Origin: an uncultured Chloroflexota bacterium
GTDB lineage: Bacteria; Chloroflexota; Dehalococcoidia; Lucifugimonadales; GCA-002694895
Length of the DNA stretch: 40,197 bases
Assembly: GCA_950054395.1 (NCBI GenBank)
Contig: CATLOZ010000004.1
Coordinates: forward strand, 1-40,197
Direction: 5' to 3'
Made by a program: the position numbers and the translations under genes. The notes under the pieces were generated by a model. It saw nothing but the letters and a program-made list of their open reading frames with translations, did not search any database and was not told the DNA's origin. Of this stretch, positions 1-7,479 are shown one piece after another. Position 1 is the first letter of the stretch. Every line of letters begins with the position of its first letter.

Positions 1-83
1 GGCATATGTTTGCTACTTTCTTACTTCAAAAGAATACACATGCTAAAGTTGTGCAAGAATTGCTTAGACATAGCACTCTTTGA
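1..83 (+). pseudogene. Tyrosine recombinase (phage-type integrase) C-terminal remnant
   Basis: The reading frame is open from the window edge to a TGA at 81-83. It encodes a tail containing HMFATFLLQK followed by KVVQELLRHS. This matches the end of tyrosine recombinases, where an (R)HxxAT helix is followed by a KVVQELLGHS-like segment. In the family a catalytic tyrosine follows about 9-10 residues after the HS; here the frame stops two residues after it and no tyrosine follows in this frame. The visible piece is therefore either a truncated gene or a decayed one whose N-terminus lies outside the window. Together with the tRNA fragments nearby it suggests an old integration site. Confidence 0.6.
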
Positions 84-205
84 GCAGAATAATAAATAAT
101 ACTGCCCACTTGCGTATTAATAACTGTTATATGCTATTAAGTTGAGATTGGTGTATACTATAGGGAATTAAGAAATGTTATGAGATATTAAGACTACAGT
201 TTATA

Positions 206-243
206 ATTCAAAGTCCTTCCTGACACCACTACACCACCGGGCA
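206..243 (-). other. 5' tRNA-like fragment (resembles tRNA-Gln UUG), truncated at the anticodon loop
   Basis: Read on the minus strand, the segment starts with TGCCCGG (acceptor-like), continues with TGGTGTAGTGGT (a D-arm consensus) and reaches AGGACTTTGAAT, which resembles an anticodon stem-loop with anticodon TTG. After the loop the sequence no longer complements the 5' stem, the second half of the D-stem pairs poorly, and no T-arm follows. I read it as a degenerate 5' tRNA piece of the kind left by an integrase that recombines in an anticodon loop. A chance resemblance is possible. Confidence 0.35.
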
Positions 244-479
244 TTGTTCTCTTCAGTATATCAATATTTAATTAAAGATTTGATATTGTCTTTGTCCAAT
301 ATTTTGTTTAAATAAACTTATTTAATTGATTGTTGCGTTAGTAGGTTAGTTAGTTGTTCGGCAGTTGTAATAGTAATAGATAGAAGGAGTTAGTAGATAG
401 GGGCAAGGCTTAGGATTTATTGATGATAGGTTAAACATGTGCATGACAGATTTAAAAAACAAAAAAAGGTTTGTTTTGT

Positions 480-567
480 AAGTGTCCCATTACACACTTT
501 ATATAACTATAAAAAAGATGCACAAGTTGCACATAGTAAAAAAAAGAAGTGGCACAAATGTCACATA
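480..567. repeat. Three small hairpins with two near-identical 16-mers spaced 32 nt
   Basis: The inverted repeats are AAGTGT (480-485) with ACACTT (494-499), TGCA (519-522) with TGCA (528-531), and GTGGCA (549-554) with TGTCAC (559-564, one G-T pair). The 16-mers at 520-535 and 552-567 match at 13 of 16 positions and are offset by 32 nt, close to three helical turns. This is the usual layout of paired protein-binding sites, but no regulated gene is obvious: the nearest gene (738-2096) points toward them from the opposite side. Confidence 0.35.
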
Positions 568-737
568 TAAAAAAGAAAATATAAAAATTAAAGAAGAAAA
601 TTAAAATGACAAATATTAAAAAAATTATAAGAAAATATAAATATAAGATACGAATTAAATTATCAGATAGAAAAGATAGTAAAAGAATTGAAATATTATT
701 TAAAAAATAATATTAATAAAGAGTAAAGGTTGCAGAT

Positions 738-2096
738 CTAAGAATTTATCTTTGATTTAAAGGGGGTATGTTTTAGAGTTTCTGTGTTTGGATTTTTACA
801 TATTATCATTCTTCTTATTGCTTCTACATTCATAACTACAGCAACAAATATCAATATAAATTTAACCTGATTTAATAAAGCACCCAATAGCATAACAAAT
901 ATACGCATATCTCTTCCAATACGTATGTTTCTTGTGTTTATATAAATTTTCATTAAATTATCATATTTATCTGCTGTATAACTAAGCATAAAAGAACCTG
1001 TAATTGCAAAAAAGCCTATTATTAAATATAAATTTCCACCATCATTAGAATATAGATGCCACGTCAAACCAAACAATAAGAAAGCATCTGCGTAACGATC
1101 CAAAACAGCATCAAACCAACCACCATAACTACTTTCTTGATATTTTAAACGTGCCACTTCTCCGTCACAACCATCGATAATAGATGAAATTTGAGCTAAT
1201 ATTCCTCCTATAATTAATGGGATATATGAGCCCATAGAAAATAAAAGTGAAGCAATGCATGCAACGCTAAATGCAAATATTGAAATTTGATTTGGCGTAA
1301 TATTGGTAACAGATAATTTCTTTGAAATCCAAATAGAAATAGGTCGATTAAAATATCGTGCTATAATTCCATCATGTTGTTTATTCAGATTTTTTAATAC
1401 CTCAGATTCAGCCTTACGATATGATTCCGGATCATTGACATCAGCCCAAAACTTATCATCAATCTTAAAAATGTTAACTTTACTTTTGTCTGCTAGATAT
1501 TGTATTGCATCTGTTAAAAACCCCATGTCTTTTTTTATACATATTTCCAAGGCTTTGAAAATTGAAGGTTTGCAATAAAATATTCCTGTATCAAAGCCAT
1601 CGTATTCTTTTAAATTTTTTCCTATTTTAGTTATTTTATTATTATCAACCTTAACTTTGGTAACACAATTTAGGGCAATCATTGGATTTTTAATTTTTGT
1701 ATCTATTGCCAAAACAACATCAGATTTATTTGATTGTGAAAATAAATTTCTGACTATAGATGGATCAAACAGATGATCTGACATTAATAATAAAAAAGGT
1801 TCCTTTATTTTATCCTTAACACTGAGTACAGAAAAACCATTTGCCCCATTTTCCCATTCAGAATTATAGATAGTATGTATTACTAAACCTGTGTCTTCAC
1901 TTAATTTTTTTAAAATAGCTTCTAAAGGATCTTTTTCATGCCCGGTTACCACAAAAAATTCATTCGCACCAGCCTTTTTAGCTGTACGAATAGTACGTTC
2001 TATTAATGGTAATCCAAGAAAATTAACAAGCGGTTTGCTAGTTCCTTTTTCTTGTAATCTTTCTCCCTTTCCAGCTGCAATTATTACACATTTCAT
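738..2096 (-). CDS. Bifunctional sugar/inositol-phosphate nucleotidyltransferase - CDP-alcohol phosphatidyltransferase (IPCT/DIPPS-like)
   Basis: Two domains are fused in 452 aa. Residues 1 to about 235 form a nucleotidyltransferase with the N-terminal signature IIAAGKGERL and Lys21-Pro. From about 245 to 430 there is a membrane CDP-alcohol phosphatidyltransferase with the full motif D308-x2-D311-G-x2-A315-R316-x8-G325-x3-D329-x3-D333 and several hydrophobic segments. This order and length match the archaeal and bacterial enzymes that make CDP-inositol from inositol-1-phosphate and CTP and then join it to a second inositol-phosphate (di-myo-inositol-phosphate pathway). The exact alcohol substrate cannot be read from the sequence; a phospholipid headgroup role is possible. 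No inositol-phosphate synthase lies nearby. The gene sits alone between integrase and tRNA remnants, suggesting transfer. Confidence 0.8.
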   Translation of the reverse strand: MKCVIIAAGKGERLQEKGTSKPLVNFLGLPLIERTIRTAKKAGANEFFVVTGHEKDPLEAILKKLSEDTGLVIHTIYNSEWENGANGFSVLSVKDKIKEPFLLLMSDHLFDPSIVRNLFSQSNKSDVVLAIDTKIKNPMIALNCVTKVKVDNNKITKIGKNLKEYDGFDTGIFYCKPSIFKALEICIKKDMGFLTDAIQYLADKSKVNIFKIDDKFWADVNDPESYRKAESEVLKNLNKQHDGIIARYFNRPISIWISKKLSVTNITPNQISIFAFSVACIASLLFSMGSYIPLIIGGILAQISSIIDGCDGEVARLKYQESSYGGWFDAVLDRYADAFLLFGLTWHLYSNDGGNLYLIIGFFAITGSFMLSYTADKYDNLMKIYINTRNIRIGRDMRIFVMLLGALLNQVKFILIFVAVVMNVEAIRRMIICKNPNTETLKHTPFKSKINS

Positions 2097-2157
2097 AATA
2101 TTCTTTATATCTTATAAAAAAGTTACTCAAAGCAAAATTACAAACAAGTTACCTTTT

Positions 2158-2170
2158 GTTTCTTAAAATC
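2158..2170 (+). repeat. Direct repeat copy 1 (candidate att core), 13 bp
   Basis: The sequence GTTTCTTAAAATC is identical to 2375-2387. The second copy covers the anticodon loop of the tRNA-Leu(UAA) fragment, so this copy may be the other end of an excised or replaced insertion. The interval between the two copies is only 217 bp. Confidence 0.45.
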
Positions 2171-2374
2171 GTTGACTATGCCACTGTCTGTGATCATAAC
2201 AAATGTAAAAACCAATAATATTCAGTAATATTAGTTAAAAATAACAGATAGATAATTGACTAACTTTGCGTTGGGTTGAAATTAATTAAATTATATTATC
2301 GAGGATTATTAATGATAAATTTAAATAACTAATACCTATATCCTGATTCTATTATATTCCATGCATTCCTGCAA

Positions 2375-2387
2375 GTTTCTTAAAATC
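2375..2387 (+). repeat. Direct repeat copy 2 (candidate att core) spanning the tRNA-Leu anticodon loop
   Basis: It is identical to 2158-2170 and includes the anticodon-loop bases of the tRNA-Leu fragment. Tyrosine recombinases often cross over in an anticodon loop, and such a core repeat flanks the inserted DNA. Confidence 0.45.
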
Positions 2388-2430
2388 TGTTGGTCTTAGG
2401 GTGGTGCGAGTTCAAGCCTTGCCCACTAAG
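2379..2430 (+). tRNA. 3' half of a tRNA-Leu(UAA), 5' half missing
   Basis: The loop CTTAAAA (2379-2385, anticodon TAA at 2381-2383) is followed by a long variable region as in tRNA-Leu. Next comes a T-arm that folds: stem GCGAG (2406-2410), loop TTCAAGC (2411-2417) and stem CTTGC (2418-2422, one G-T pair). About 8 nt of acceptor-like sequence ends it. The bases before the loop do not pair with the 3' side of the anticodon stem, and no D-arm is found upstream. It is therefore a half-tRNA starting at the anticodon loop, not a functional gene. Confidence 0.6.
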
Positions 2431-2532
2431 TAATTGATCTTATAAACTATTTTAATTTTGTTAGTGATTTTAATAATTATTTCTTTATTGCTATATCTTT
2501 ATTTAGAAAAATAAATAATATGATAGAATTTT

Positions 2533-3774
2533 ATGATGAAATTTTTACCTGAAGCATTAAGATCTAGACATTTTAAAATTTATTTTATAGGAAATATTTT
2601 TTCCTATCATGCTGTTCAGATCTTTATTTTTGCAGAATCTTGGATTGTACATGAGTTGAATAAAACACCTGAAGCATTAGGTATGTTAGGTTTATACGCT
2701 TCATTGCCAACAATCATTTTCAATGTATTTGGAGGAGCGGTAGCAGATAGATTTAATAAAAAATTGCTTGTTTCAATGTCTCAGATATTTCAGGCAATAA
2801 TATTTATTATTTTTGCTTATTCTTATGCGAATGGGCATCTTGAATATTGGCATGTTTATATTATTGCTGCAATAATAAGTTTTTCAACTGCTTTTGAATT
2901 ACCTGCAAAAATGTCATATTTCCCATCATTACTTGATAGAACAAATTTATCTAGTGGTGTAGTAGTGGATTTATTTGCATGGCAGGGAACCAGAGTTATT
3001 GCTCCATTGATAGCAGGTTTTATTTTTGCAGTGTATGGTGGAAGCTTTGCTTTACTTTGCTCATCTTTACTTATTTTAATTTTTATTATTTTGTTTAATA
3101 CAACTAAACCTTTATATAATCCTAAAAAACCTATTGATGGAAATCCAATTTCTGATGCATTTGATGGATTGAAATATATATATCAAAACAAACCTATGCT
3201 AGTTTTACTTAGCCTTTCATTTTTAGTTTATTTATCAGGTTATGCTTATTTGAACATGCTGCCATATATTGGAGTACAAATTTTTAAAGTTGGATCAAAA
3301 GGGACAGGTTTATTAATGACTGCAGCTGGTATTGGTTCAGTTTTACCAACAATCATTTTTGCAAAATCAGGAATTCCAAATAAAAGACTAGGAGTTTGTT
3401 TAAGTATGCTATTTTCAGGATTCTTTTTAATTCTTTTTGCCGGATCTTCTATTTTGTATCAATATATACCATTGGCAGCTATTATTATTTTAATTATTGG
3501 TTTTGCAAATTCTTTGTACGCAACCTCAGTGATGAGTGCAATACAGATTCATGTTTCTGAAGAATTCAGAGGTAGAGTTGTAGGTATTTTTATTATGTCT
3601 TTTAGTTTTATGTCTCTTGGGAGTTTATGGGTTGGAACATTGGGAGGATTTTTAGACAAAGTTCTGTTAACTGAACATTTTGGAGTATTAATTTCTTTAA
3701 TGTTTGGAGGTGTTATTTTACTTTTTGCAGGAATAATAATGTATTTATTTAATACTTCTCTTAAAAAAATATAA
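2533..3774 (+). CDS. MFS transporter, EntS-like exporter family
   Basis: This is a 413-aa integral membrane protein with about 12 hydrophobic segments. The N-terminal segment YFIGNIFSYHAVQIF followed by a short loop containing GGAVADRFNKK (near residues 62-74) is the typical TM2-TM3 signature of MFS proteins of the enterobactin-exporter type (MFS_3). The sequence is continuous and of normal family length. The start could be ATG 2533 or the adjacent ATG 2536; no strong ribosome-binding site separates them. It stands alone beside the tRNA-Leu scar and converges with the aminotransferase gene. The substrate cannot be read from the sequence; export of a small molecule or drug is typical for the family. 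Confidence 0.8.
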   Translation: MMKFLPEALRSRHFKIYFIGNIFSYHAVQIFIFAESWIVHELNKTPEALGMLGLYASLPTIIFNVFGGAVADRFNKKLLVSMSQIFQAIIFIIFAYSYANGHLEYWHVYIIAAIISFSTAFELPAKMSYFPSLLDRTNLSSGVVVDLFAWQGTRVIAPLIAGFIFAVYGGSFALLCSSLLILIFIILFNTTKPLYNPKKPIDGNPISDAFDGLKYIYQNKPMLVLLSLSFLVYLSGYAYLNMLPYIGVQIFKVGSKGTGLLMTAAGIGSVLPTIIFAKSGIPNKRLGVCLSMLFSGFFLILFAGSSILYQYIPLAAIIILIIGFANSLYATSVMSAIQIHVSEEFRGRVVGIFIMSFSFMSLGSLWVGTLGGFLDKVLLTEHFGVLISLMFGGVILLFAGIIMYLFNTSLKKI

Positions 3775-3828
3775 ATAAAATACAAATTTTATAAATATAA
3801 TTTTAATAAATCACCTTAACTTTAATTA

Positions 3829-5169
3829 TTAAATGGTACCTTGATTTCTTGCTTCAATAAATGCATTCTCCATAGCTTCGACAGTTATATTAACATCATC
3901 TTCACTATGTTCTGCCATCATTATAAATCTTGATGCTGACCAAGTGTCTATTCCTTGATTAATTAAAGATAATCCTAATTGATTATGTATTGCACTATCA
4001 TAAGATTTTGATTCATCTTCTTTAGACAAATTGATAATATCTTCTACAGAATTTGCTTCAATTCCTAATCTGAAATGAACTAATGAATCATTTCCGTATG
4101 CCAATCCTGGAATTTCTAATTTTGATAATACTCCATTTAATCCGGATATTAATTGTTGACCTCTTTTTGCAGCAATTTCATTAACATTAGTAGTTCTTAC
4201 TATGGCTAGAGCTTTTGCCCCTGCCGCAGCAGATAATGGATTAGCATTAAATGTACCAGGGTGATATATTGCTTTTCCTCCAGGTTTTTTTTCTAGAATT
4301 TCCATAAATCTAGCTTTTCCAGTAACACAACCCCCTGGTAATCCTCCTCCAAGTATTTTAGCCCATGAGCTTATATCAGGTGTTATCCCAAGCAGTTCTT
4401 CTGCTCCTCCTTTGGCAACTCTAAATCCTGTTACAACCTCATCAAACATAAGAACAATTTTCTTATCAGTACATAATTGTCTGAGCTCTTTTAGAAAAGA
4501 AGGTTTTATTGGGTATTGCCCCATATGAGCACCAGTTGGTTCTAACATTACGCCTGCAATATCATCATCTTTATCTAATAATGATTCAAGAATAGAAATA
4601 TCATTTGGAGGTATAACAATCATTGTATTTAAAATTTGGGCTGGAATACCAAATTCCCAATTGTCATCAGCTCCACCTGTGGCTGATGCTCCGTCACTCC
4701 AGCCATGAAAATGATCTTCAAATTTAATAATTCTATTTTTGCCTGTATAAGCTCTCATTATTCGCATTCCCAGCATATCAGCTTCTGTTCCGGAACTTGT
4801 AAATCTTATTGTTTCCGCTGATGGTATTAAATTTTTTATAGCTTTTCCCCAAGCAATTTCAAGTTCAGTAGATGCTCCAGGTAAACTACCTTTTGCTATT
4901 GTTTCCCTAACAACTTTAACTATTTCAGGGTGAGCATGGCCTAATAACATTGCCCCATGACCTGATTTGTAATCAATGTATTCATTTCCATCAATGTCCC
5001 ATTTTTTAGATCCTTGAGCATTTGTGATGTAATAAGGAAAAGGTTTTGTCATCCTAGCATCGTGTGTAACTCCGTTTGGAAATAAATTCATTGCTTCTTT
5101 AAATTTCTGCTCTGATTTAGAGTGTTTTTCTTTATATATTTTTTCTATTGGAGTTGTCATATTTGTCAC
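3829..5169 (-). CDS. Class III aminotransferase, glutamate-1-semialdehyde aminomutase type
   Basis: This 446-aa PLP enzyme has the phosphate-binding SSGTEA segment (near 125-130), the ring-nitrogen aspartate in FDEVVTGFR (D243) and the Schiff-base lysine in SSWAKILGGGLPGG (K271). The layout is that of HemL/GSA aminotransferases, which move the amino group of glutamate-1-semialdehyde to give 5-aminolevulinate. Many homologs act on other omega-amino or beta-amino substrates, and the C-terminal part here (TWSASRFIMMAEHSEDD) is not decisive, so I do not assign hemL. The longest frame opens with GTG at 5169; an ATG at 5160 (codon 4) is an equally good start. It is divergent from threonine synthase. 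Confidence 0.8.
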   Translation of the reverse strand: MTNMTTPIEKIYKEKHSKSEQKFKEAMNLFPNGVTHDARMTKPFPYYITNAQGSKKWDIDGNEYIDYKSGHGAMLLGHAHPEIVKVVRETIAKGSLPGASTELEIAWGKAIKNLIPSAETIRFTSSGTEADMLGMRIMRAYTGKNRIIKFEDHFHGWSDGASATGGADDNWEFGIPAQILNTMIVIPPNDISILESLLDKDDDIAGVMLEPTGAHMGQYPIKPSFLKELRQLCTDKKIVLMFDEVVTGFRVAKGGAEELLGITPDISSWAKILGGGLPGGCVTGKARFMEILEKKPGGKAIYHPGTFNANPLSAAAGAKALAIVRTTNVNEIAAKRGQQLISGLNGVLSKLEIPGLAYGNDSLVHFRLGIEANSVEDIINLSKEDESKSYDSAIHNQLGLSLINQGIDTWSASRFIMMAEHSEDDVNITVEAMENAFIEARNQGTI

Positions 5170-5312
5170 GGATTATATTGTCTTATTAATTAATAATAAA
5201 AATTATATAAGACTTTTAATTATTTTGTAACTATATTGTTTTAAATGGTAAATATTTATATTAAATATATTCTATAATCTTTTTGTATTAAAATATTTGC
5301 AGGTTAATTTTT

Positions 5313-6485
5313 ATGAGAAGTTTTGTCGTTAATCTTGAATGTACTTACCCGGGTTGTGGAGAAGAATATTCTATAGATGAATTAAATAAATTATGTATTA
5401 AATGTGGCAGAGTATTGTATGCACGATATGATATTAATGCAGTAAAAAAATCATTATCAAAAGAAGATCTTATTCATAGGGATCCTAACATGTGGAGATA
5501 TTTTGAGATGATGCCTGTAAAAGATCCTAAAAATGTTATTACGTTAGGTGAAGGATTTACTCCAATATTTCACGCAGAAAATTTAGGACAGATTGAAGGC
5601 TATTCAAATCTTTACATAAAAGATGAAGGACTTAATCCTACTGGCTCTTTTAAAGCGAGAGGTTTATCTGCAGCTTTATCAAAAGCAAAAGAACTTGGAG
5701 TTAAAAAAGTAACAATGCCTTCAGCAGGGAATGCTGCTGGAGCAATGGCAGCATATGCAGCAGCAGGGAATTTAGAAGCCCATGTATTTATGCCCAAAGA
5801 TGCTCCTATTATGAATCAGAAAGAAACAGAACTTGCCGGGGCTTCTTTGAATTTAATAGATGGTTTAATTAATGATGCAGGCAGAATTTCAAATGAATTT
5901 GCTGATAAAGAAAATTTATTTGATGTATCAACTTTAAAAGAACCATATCGACAAGAAGGTAAGAAAACAATGGGTTATGAAATTGCAGAGCAGTTTAAAT
6001 GGAATTTGCCTGATACTATCGTTTATCCAACTGGAGGTGGGACTGGAATTGTAGGAATGTGGAAAGCATTTAATGAAATGGAAGAACTGGGCTGGATTGG
6101 TTCTAAAAGGCCAAAGATGTTTTCTGTTCAGGCAGTAGGATGTGCTCCTATAGTAAAAGCTTTTAGAGAAAATAAAATGCATGCAGAATTATGGGAAAAT
6201 GCTTCTACAAAAGCAGCAGGGATGAGAGTGCCTGTTGCAGTGGGAGATTATTTGATATTAGAAGCTTTAAGAGAAAGTGGTGGTGGTGTAGCGGCGATAG
6301 AAGATGAGGATATGATTCATACTATGAGATTAATTGCAAGTAAGCAAGGCATCCTCCCGGCACCGGAAGGAGCTGCAACTTATGTTGGTTTAAACCAACT
6401 AGTAAGCGAAGGAAAAGTAGATAAAGATGAAAAAATTTTATTAATGAATACAGGTTCAGCATTTAAATACTTTGAATTAATGTAA
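5313..6485 (+). CDS. thrC: Threonine synthase
   Basis: This 390-aa fold-type II PLP enzyme converts O-phosphohomoserine to threonine. An N-terminal zinc-ribbon-like segment has C10, C15, C28 and C31, as in one branch of threonine synthases. The PLP lysine is K114 in NPTGSFKARG, and a glycine-rich phosphate loop PTGGGTGIVG follows near 240. The C-terminal MNTGSAFKYFEL ending is also typical. Some homologs with this architecture are cysteate or threonine/serine-type synthases, so the product is likely but not certain. The gene diverges from the class III aminotransferase and is followed by the respiratory operon, which has its own promoter. Confidence 0.85.
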   Translation: MRSFVVNLECTYPGCGEEYSIDELNKLCIKCGRVLYARYDINAVKKSLSKEDLIHRDPNMWRYFEMMPVKDPKNVITLGEGFTPIFHAENLGQIEGYSNLYIKDEGLNPTGSFKARGLSAALSKAKELGVKKVTMPSAGNAAGAMAAYAAAGNLEAHVFMPKDAPIMNQKETELAGASLNLIDGLINDAGRISNEFADKENLFDVSTLKEPYRQEGKKTMGYEIAEQFKWNLPDTIVYPTGGGTGIVGMWKAFNEMEELGWIGSKRPKMFSVQAVGCAPIVKAFRENKMHAELWENASTKAAGMRVPVAVGDYLILEALRESGGGVAAIEDEDMIHTMRLIASKQGILPAPEGAATYVGLNQLVSEGKVDKDEKILLMNTGSAFKYFELM

Positions 6486-6502
6486 AAAATCCTTATACTT
6501 TA

Positions 6503-6531
6503 TTGACAGTGGATATTTAGCTGTGTGATAC
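6503..6531 (+). promoter_or_regulatory. Sigma-70-type promoter of the alternative complex III operon
   Basis: A perfect -35 box TTGACA (6503-6508) is separated by exactly 17 nt from the -10 box TGATAC (6526-6531). It lies 30 nt upstream of the first operon gene and just after the threonine synthase stop. This is the best promoter match I found in the window. Confidence 0.65.
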
Positions 6532-6561
6532 TTTTCACTAGAGTTTTTATGTGAGGTAAAA

Positions 6562-6852
6562 TTGGATCCGATTCCATTAACACAACAAGATTGGAAAGAA
6601 CTACATCTTATTGTAAATAACATTTGGTTAATGTTGGTTTGTGCCTTGTCATTCTCAGGGAATATGTTATTGGCTCATGCTATTATACCTTCTCTGGTTG
6701 AATCAGGATCAGTTAGCAAATATTGGAAAATTTTGAGAATTTTATTTTATATGGGGGGTTTTGGATCAGCGGCACTATACATTGGTTTGGCTGTATGGGC
6801 AATTATAGCGGGAGATGTATTAAATAAATTCTGGCCAAACTTTTGGATTTAA
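6562..6852 (+). CDS. Small membrane protein heading the alternative complex III operon
   Basis: This 96-aa protein has two clear hydrophobic segments (about 21-45 and 63-86) and no cofactor motif. The start is TTG at 6562, preceded by a GAGG-type ribosome-binding site at 6553-6556; no in-frame ATG gives a better start. It is the first gene after the promoter and lies 18 nt before actA, so it probably belongs to the complex as an accessory or assembly subunit. I do not recognise a named family. Confidence 0.7.
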   Translation: MDPIPLTQQDWKELHLIVNNIWLMLVCALSFSGNMLLAHAIIPSLVESGSVSKYWKILRILFYMGGFGSAALYIGLAVWAIIAGDVLNKFWPNFWI

Positions 6853-6870
6853 TTATATGAAGGGGAAAAA

Positions 6871-7467
6871 TTGATACCTGGTGATTTTAGAGTTCCAAAA
6901 ATAAGTCCAAAGATCTTGTTGATTTCATGTTTGGGGACTTTAATAACTTTAGTAATATTAATAATTGCTGTTTTATTCGTTGGGTCTGCATGGTGGACTC
7001 AACCACTTTTTGGTTTTGATGAAGGTCCTGATCAACCGATAGCTTTTAAACATTCTCCCCATGTAAAGGACCTGGGTATGAAATGTACTTATTGTCATCG
7101 TTTTGGAACAGAAGGTGCAGCTGCAGCTGCTATACCACCTGTTGAATTTTGTATGTCTTGCCACAGAGTAGTTGGTGATGATAATAAAGAAATCAAAAAG
7201 ATCAGAGATGCATATAACGGAGGCAAACCGATTGATTGGGTAAGGGTACACAGACTTCCTGATCATGCTAAATTTTATCACCCGCCACATATAAAAAAAT
7301 TATCTGAGAAAAATAATATAGAAGCAAGCGAAGTTTGTTCTACTTGCCATGGAGATGTGGCATCTATGAATAAAGTAAAACAAGTTTCTCCTATGAAAAT
7401 GGGATGGTGTGTCGATTGCCATAGAGCAAATGGTGCTTCAACTGATTGTACTACTTGTCATTATTGA
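6871..7467 (+). CDS. actA: Alternative complex III pentaheme cytochrome c subunit (ActA)
   Basis: This 198-aa protein has one N-terminal membrane anchor (about 16-38) followed by a periplasmic domain with five CxxCH heme c sites at C72, C94, C156, C180 and C193. Five hemes, one anchor and a position before the Fe-S/Moco-like subunit are the hallmarks of ActA. In the complex ActA takes electrons from the Fe-S subunit toward the monoheme ActE or an oxidase. The start is TTG at 6871, with AAGGGG 7-12 nt upstream as a strong ribosome-binding site. It is spaced 12 nt from the next gene. Confidence 0.9.
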   Translation: MIPGDFRVPKISPKILLISCLGTLITLVILIIAVLFVGSAWWTQPLFGFDEGPDQPIAFKHSPHVKDLGMKCTYCHRFGTEGAAAAAIPPVEFCMSCHRVVGDDNKEIKKIRDAYNGGKPIDWVRVHRLPDHAKFYHPPHIKKLSEKNNIEASEVCSTCHGDVASMNKVKQVSPMKMGWCVDCHRANGASTDCTTCHY

Positions 7468-7479
7468 GGAATATATAAT

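Larger units (their letters stand above)
84..737. other. Gene-poor AT-rich stretch between integrase remnant and first intact gene
   Basis: No convincing protein gene is present. The stretch holds a tRNA-like fragment (206-243, minus), three small hairpins and two near-identical 16-mers (480-567), and A-rich sequence with one doubtful 34-codon frame (606-710). Its low coding density contrasts with the rest of the window, where genes nearly touch, and fits decaying mobile-element sequence. Confidence 0.6.
2097..2532. other. Intergenic region with att-like direct repeat and tRNA-Leu fragment
   Basis: There is no protein gene in this 436-nt stretch. It contains the 13-bp direct repeat (2158-2170, 2375-2387) and the 3' half of a tRNA-Leu. 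The remainder is AT-rich sequence upstream of the MFS gene, in which I see no strong promoter match. Confidence 0.6.

Noticed and set aside
606-710. 34-codon open frame on the plus strand, very rich in Lys and Ile
   Set aside because: Poly-A-rich DNA easily gives such frames. There is no good ribosome-binding site or known motif, and it lies in otherwise non-coding, decayed sequence.
3829-5169. Calling the class III aminotransferase hemL
   Set aside because: The fold and PLP residues fit, but no other heme-synthesis gene is nearby and many homologs use other substrates.
6973-7290. 105-codon minus-strand frame opposite actA
   Set aside because: It is antisense to the five-heme cytochrome and has no family features.
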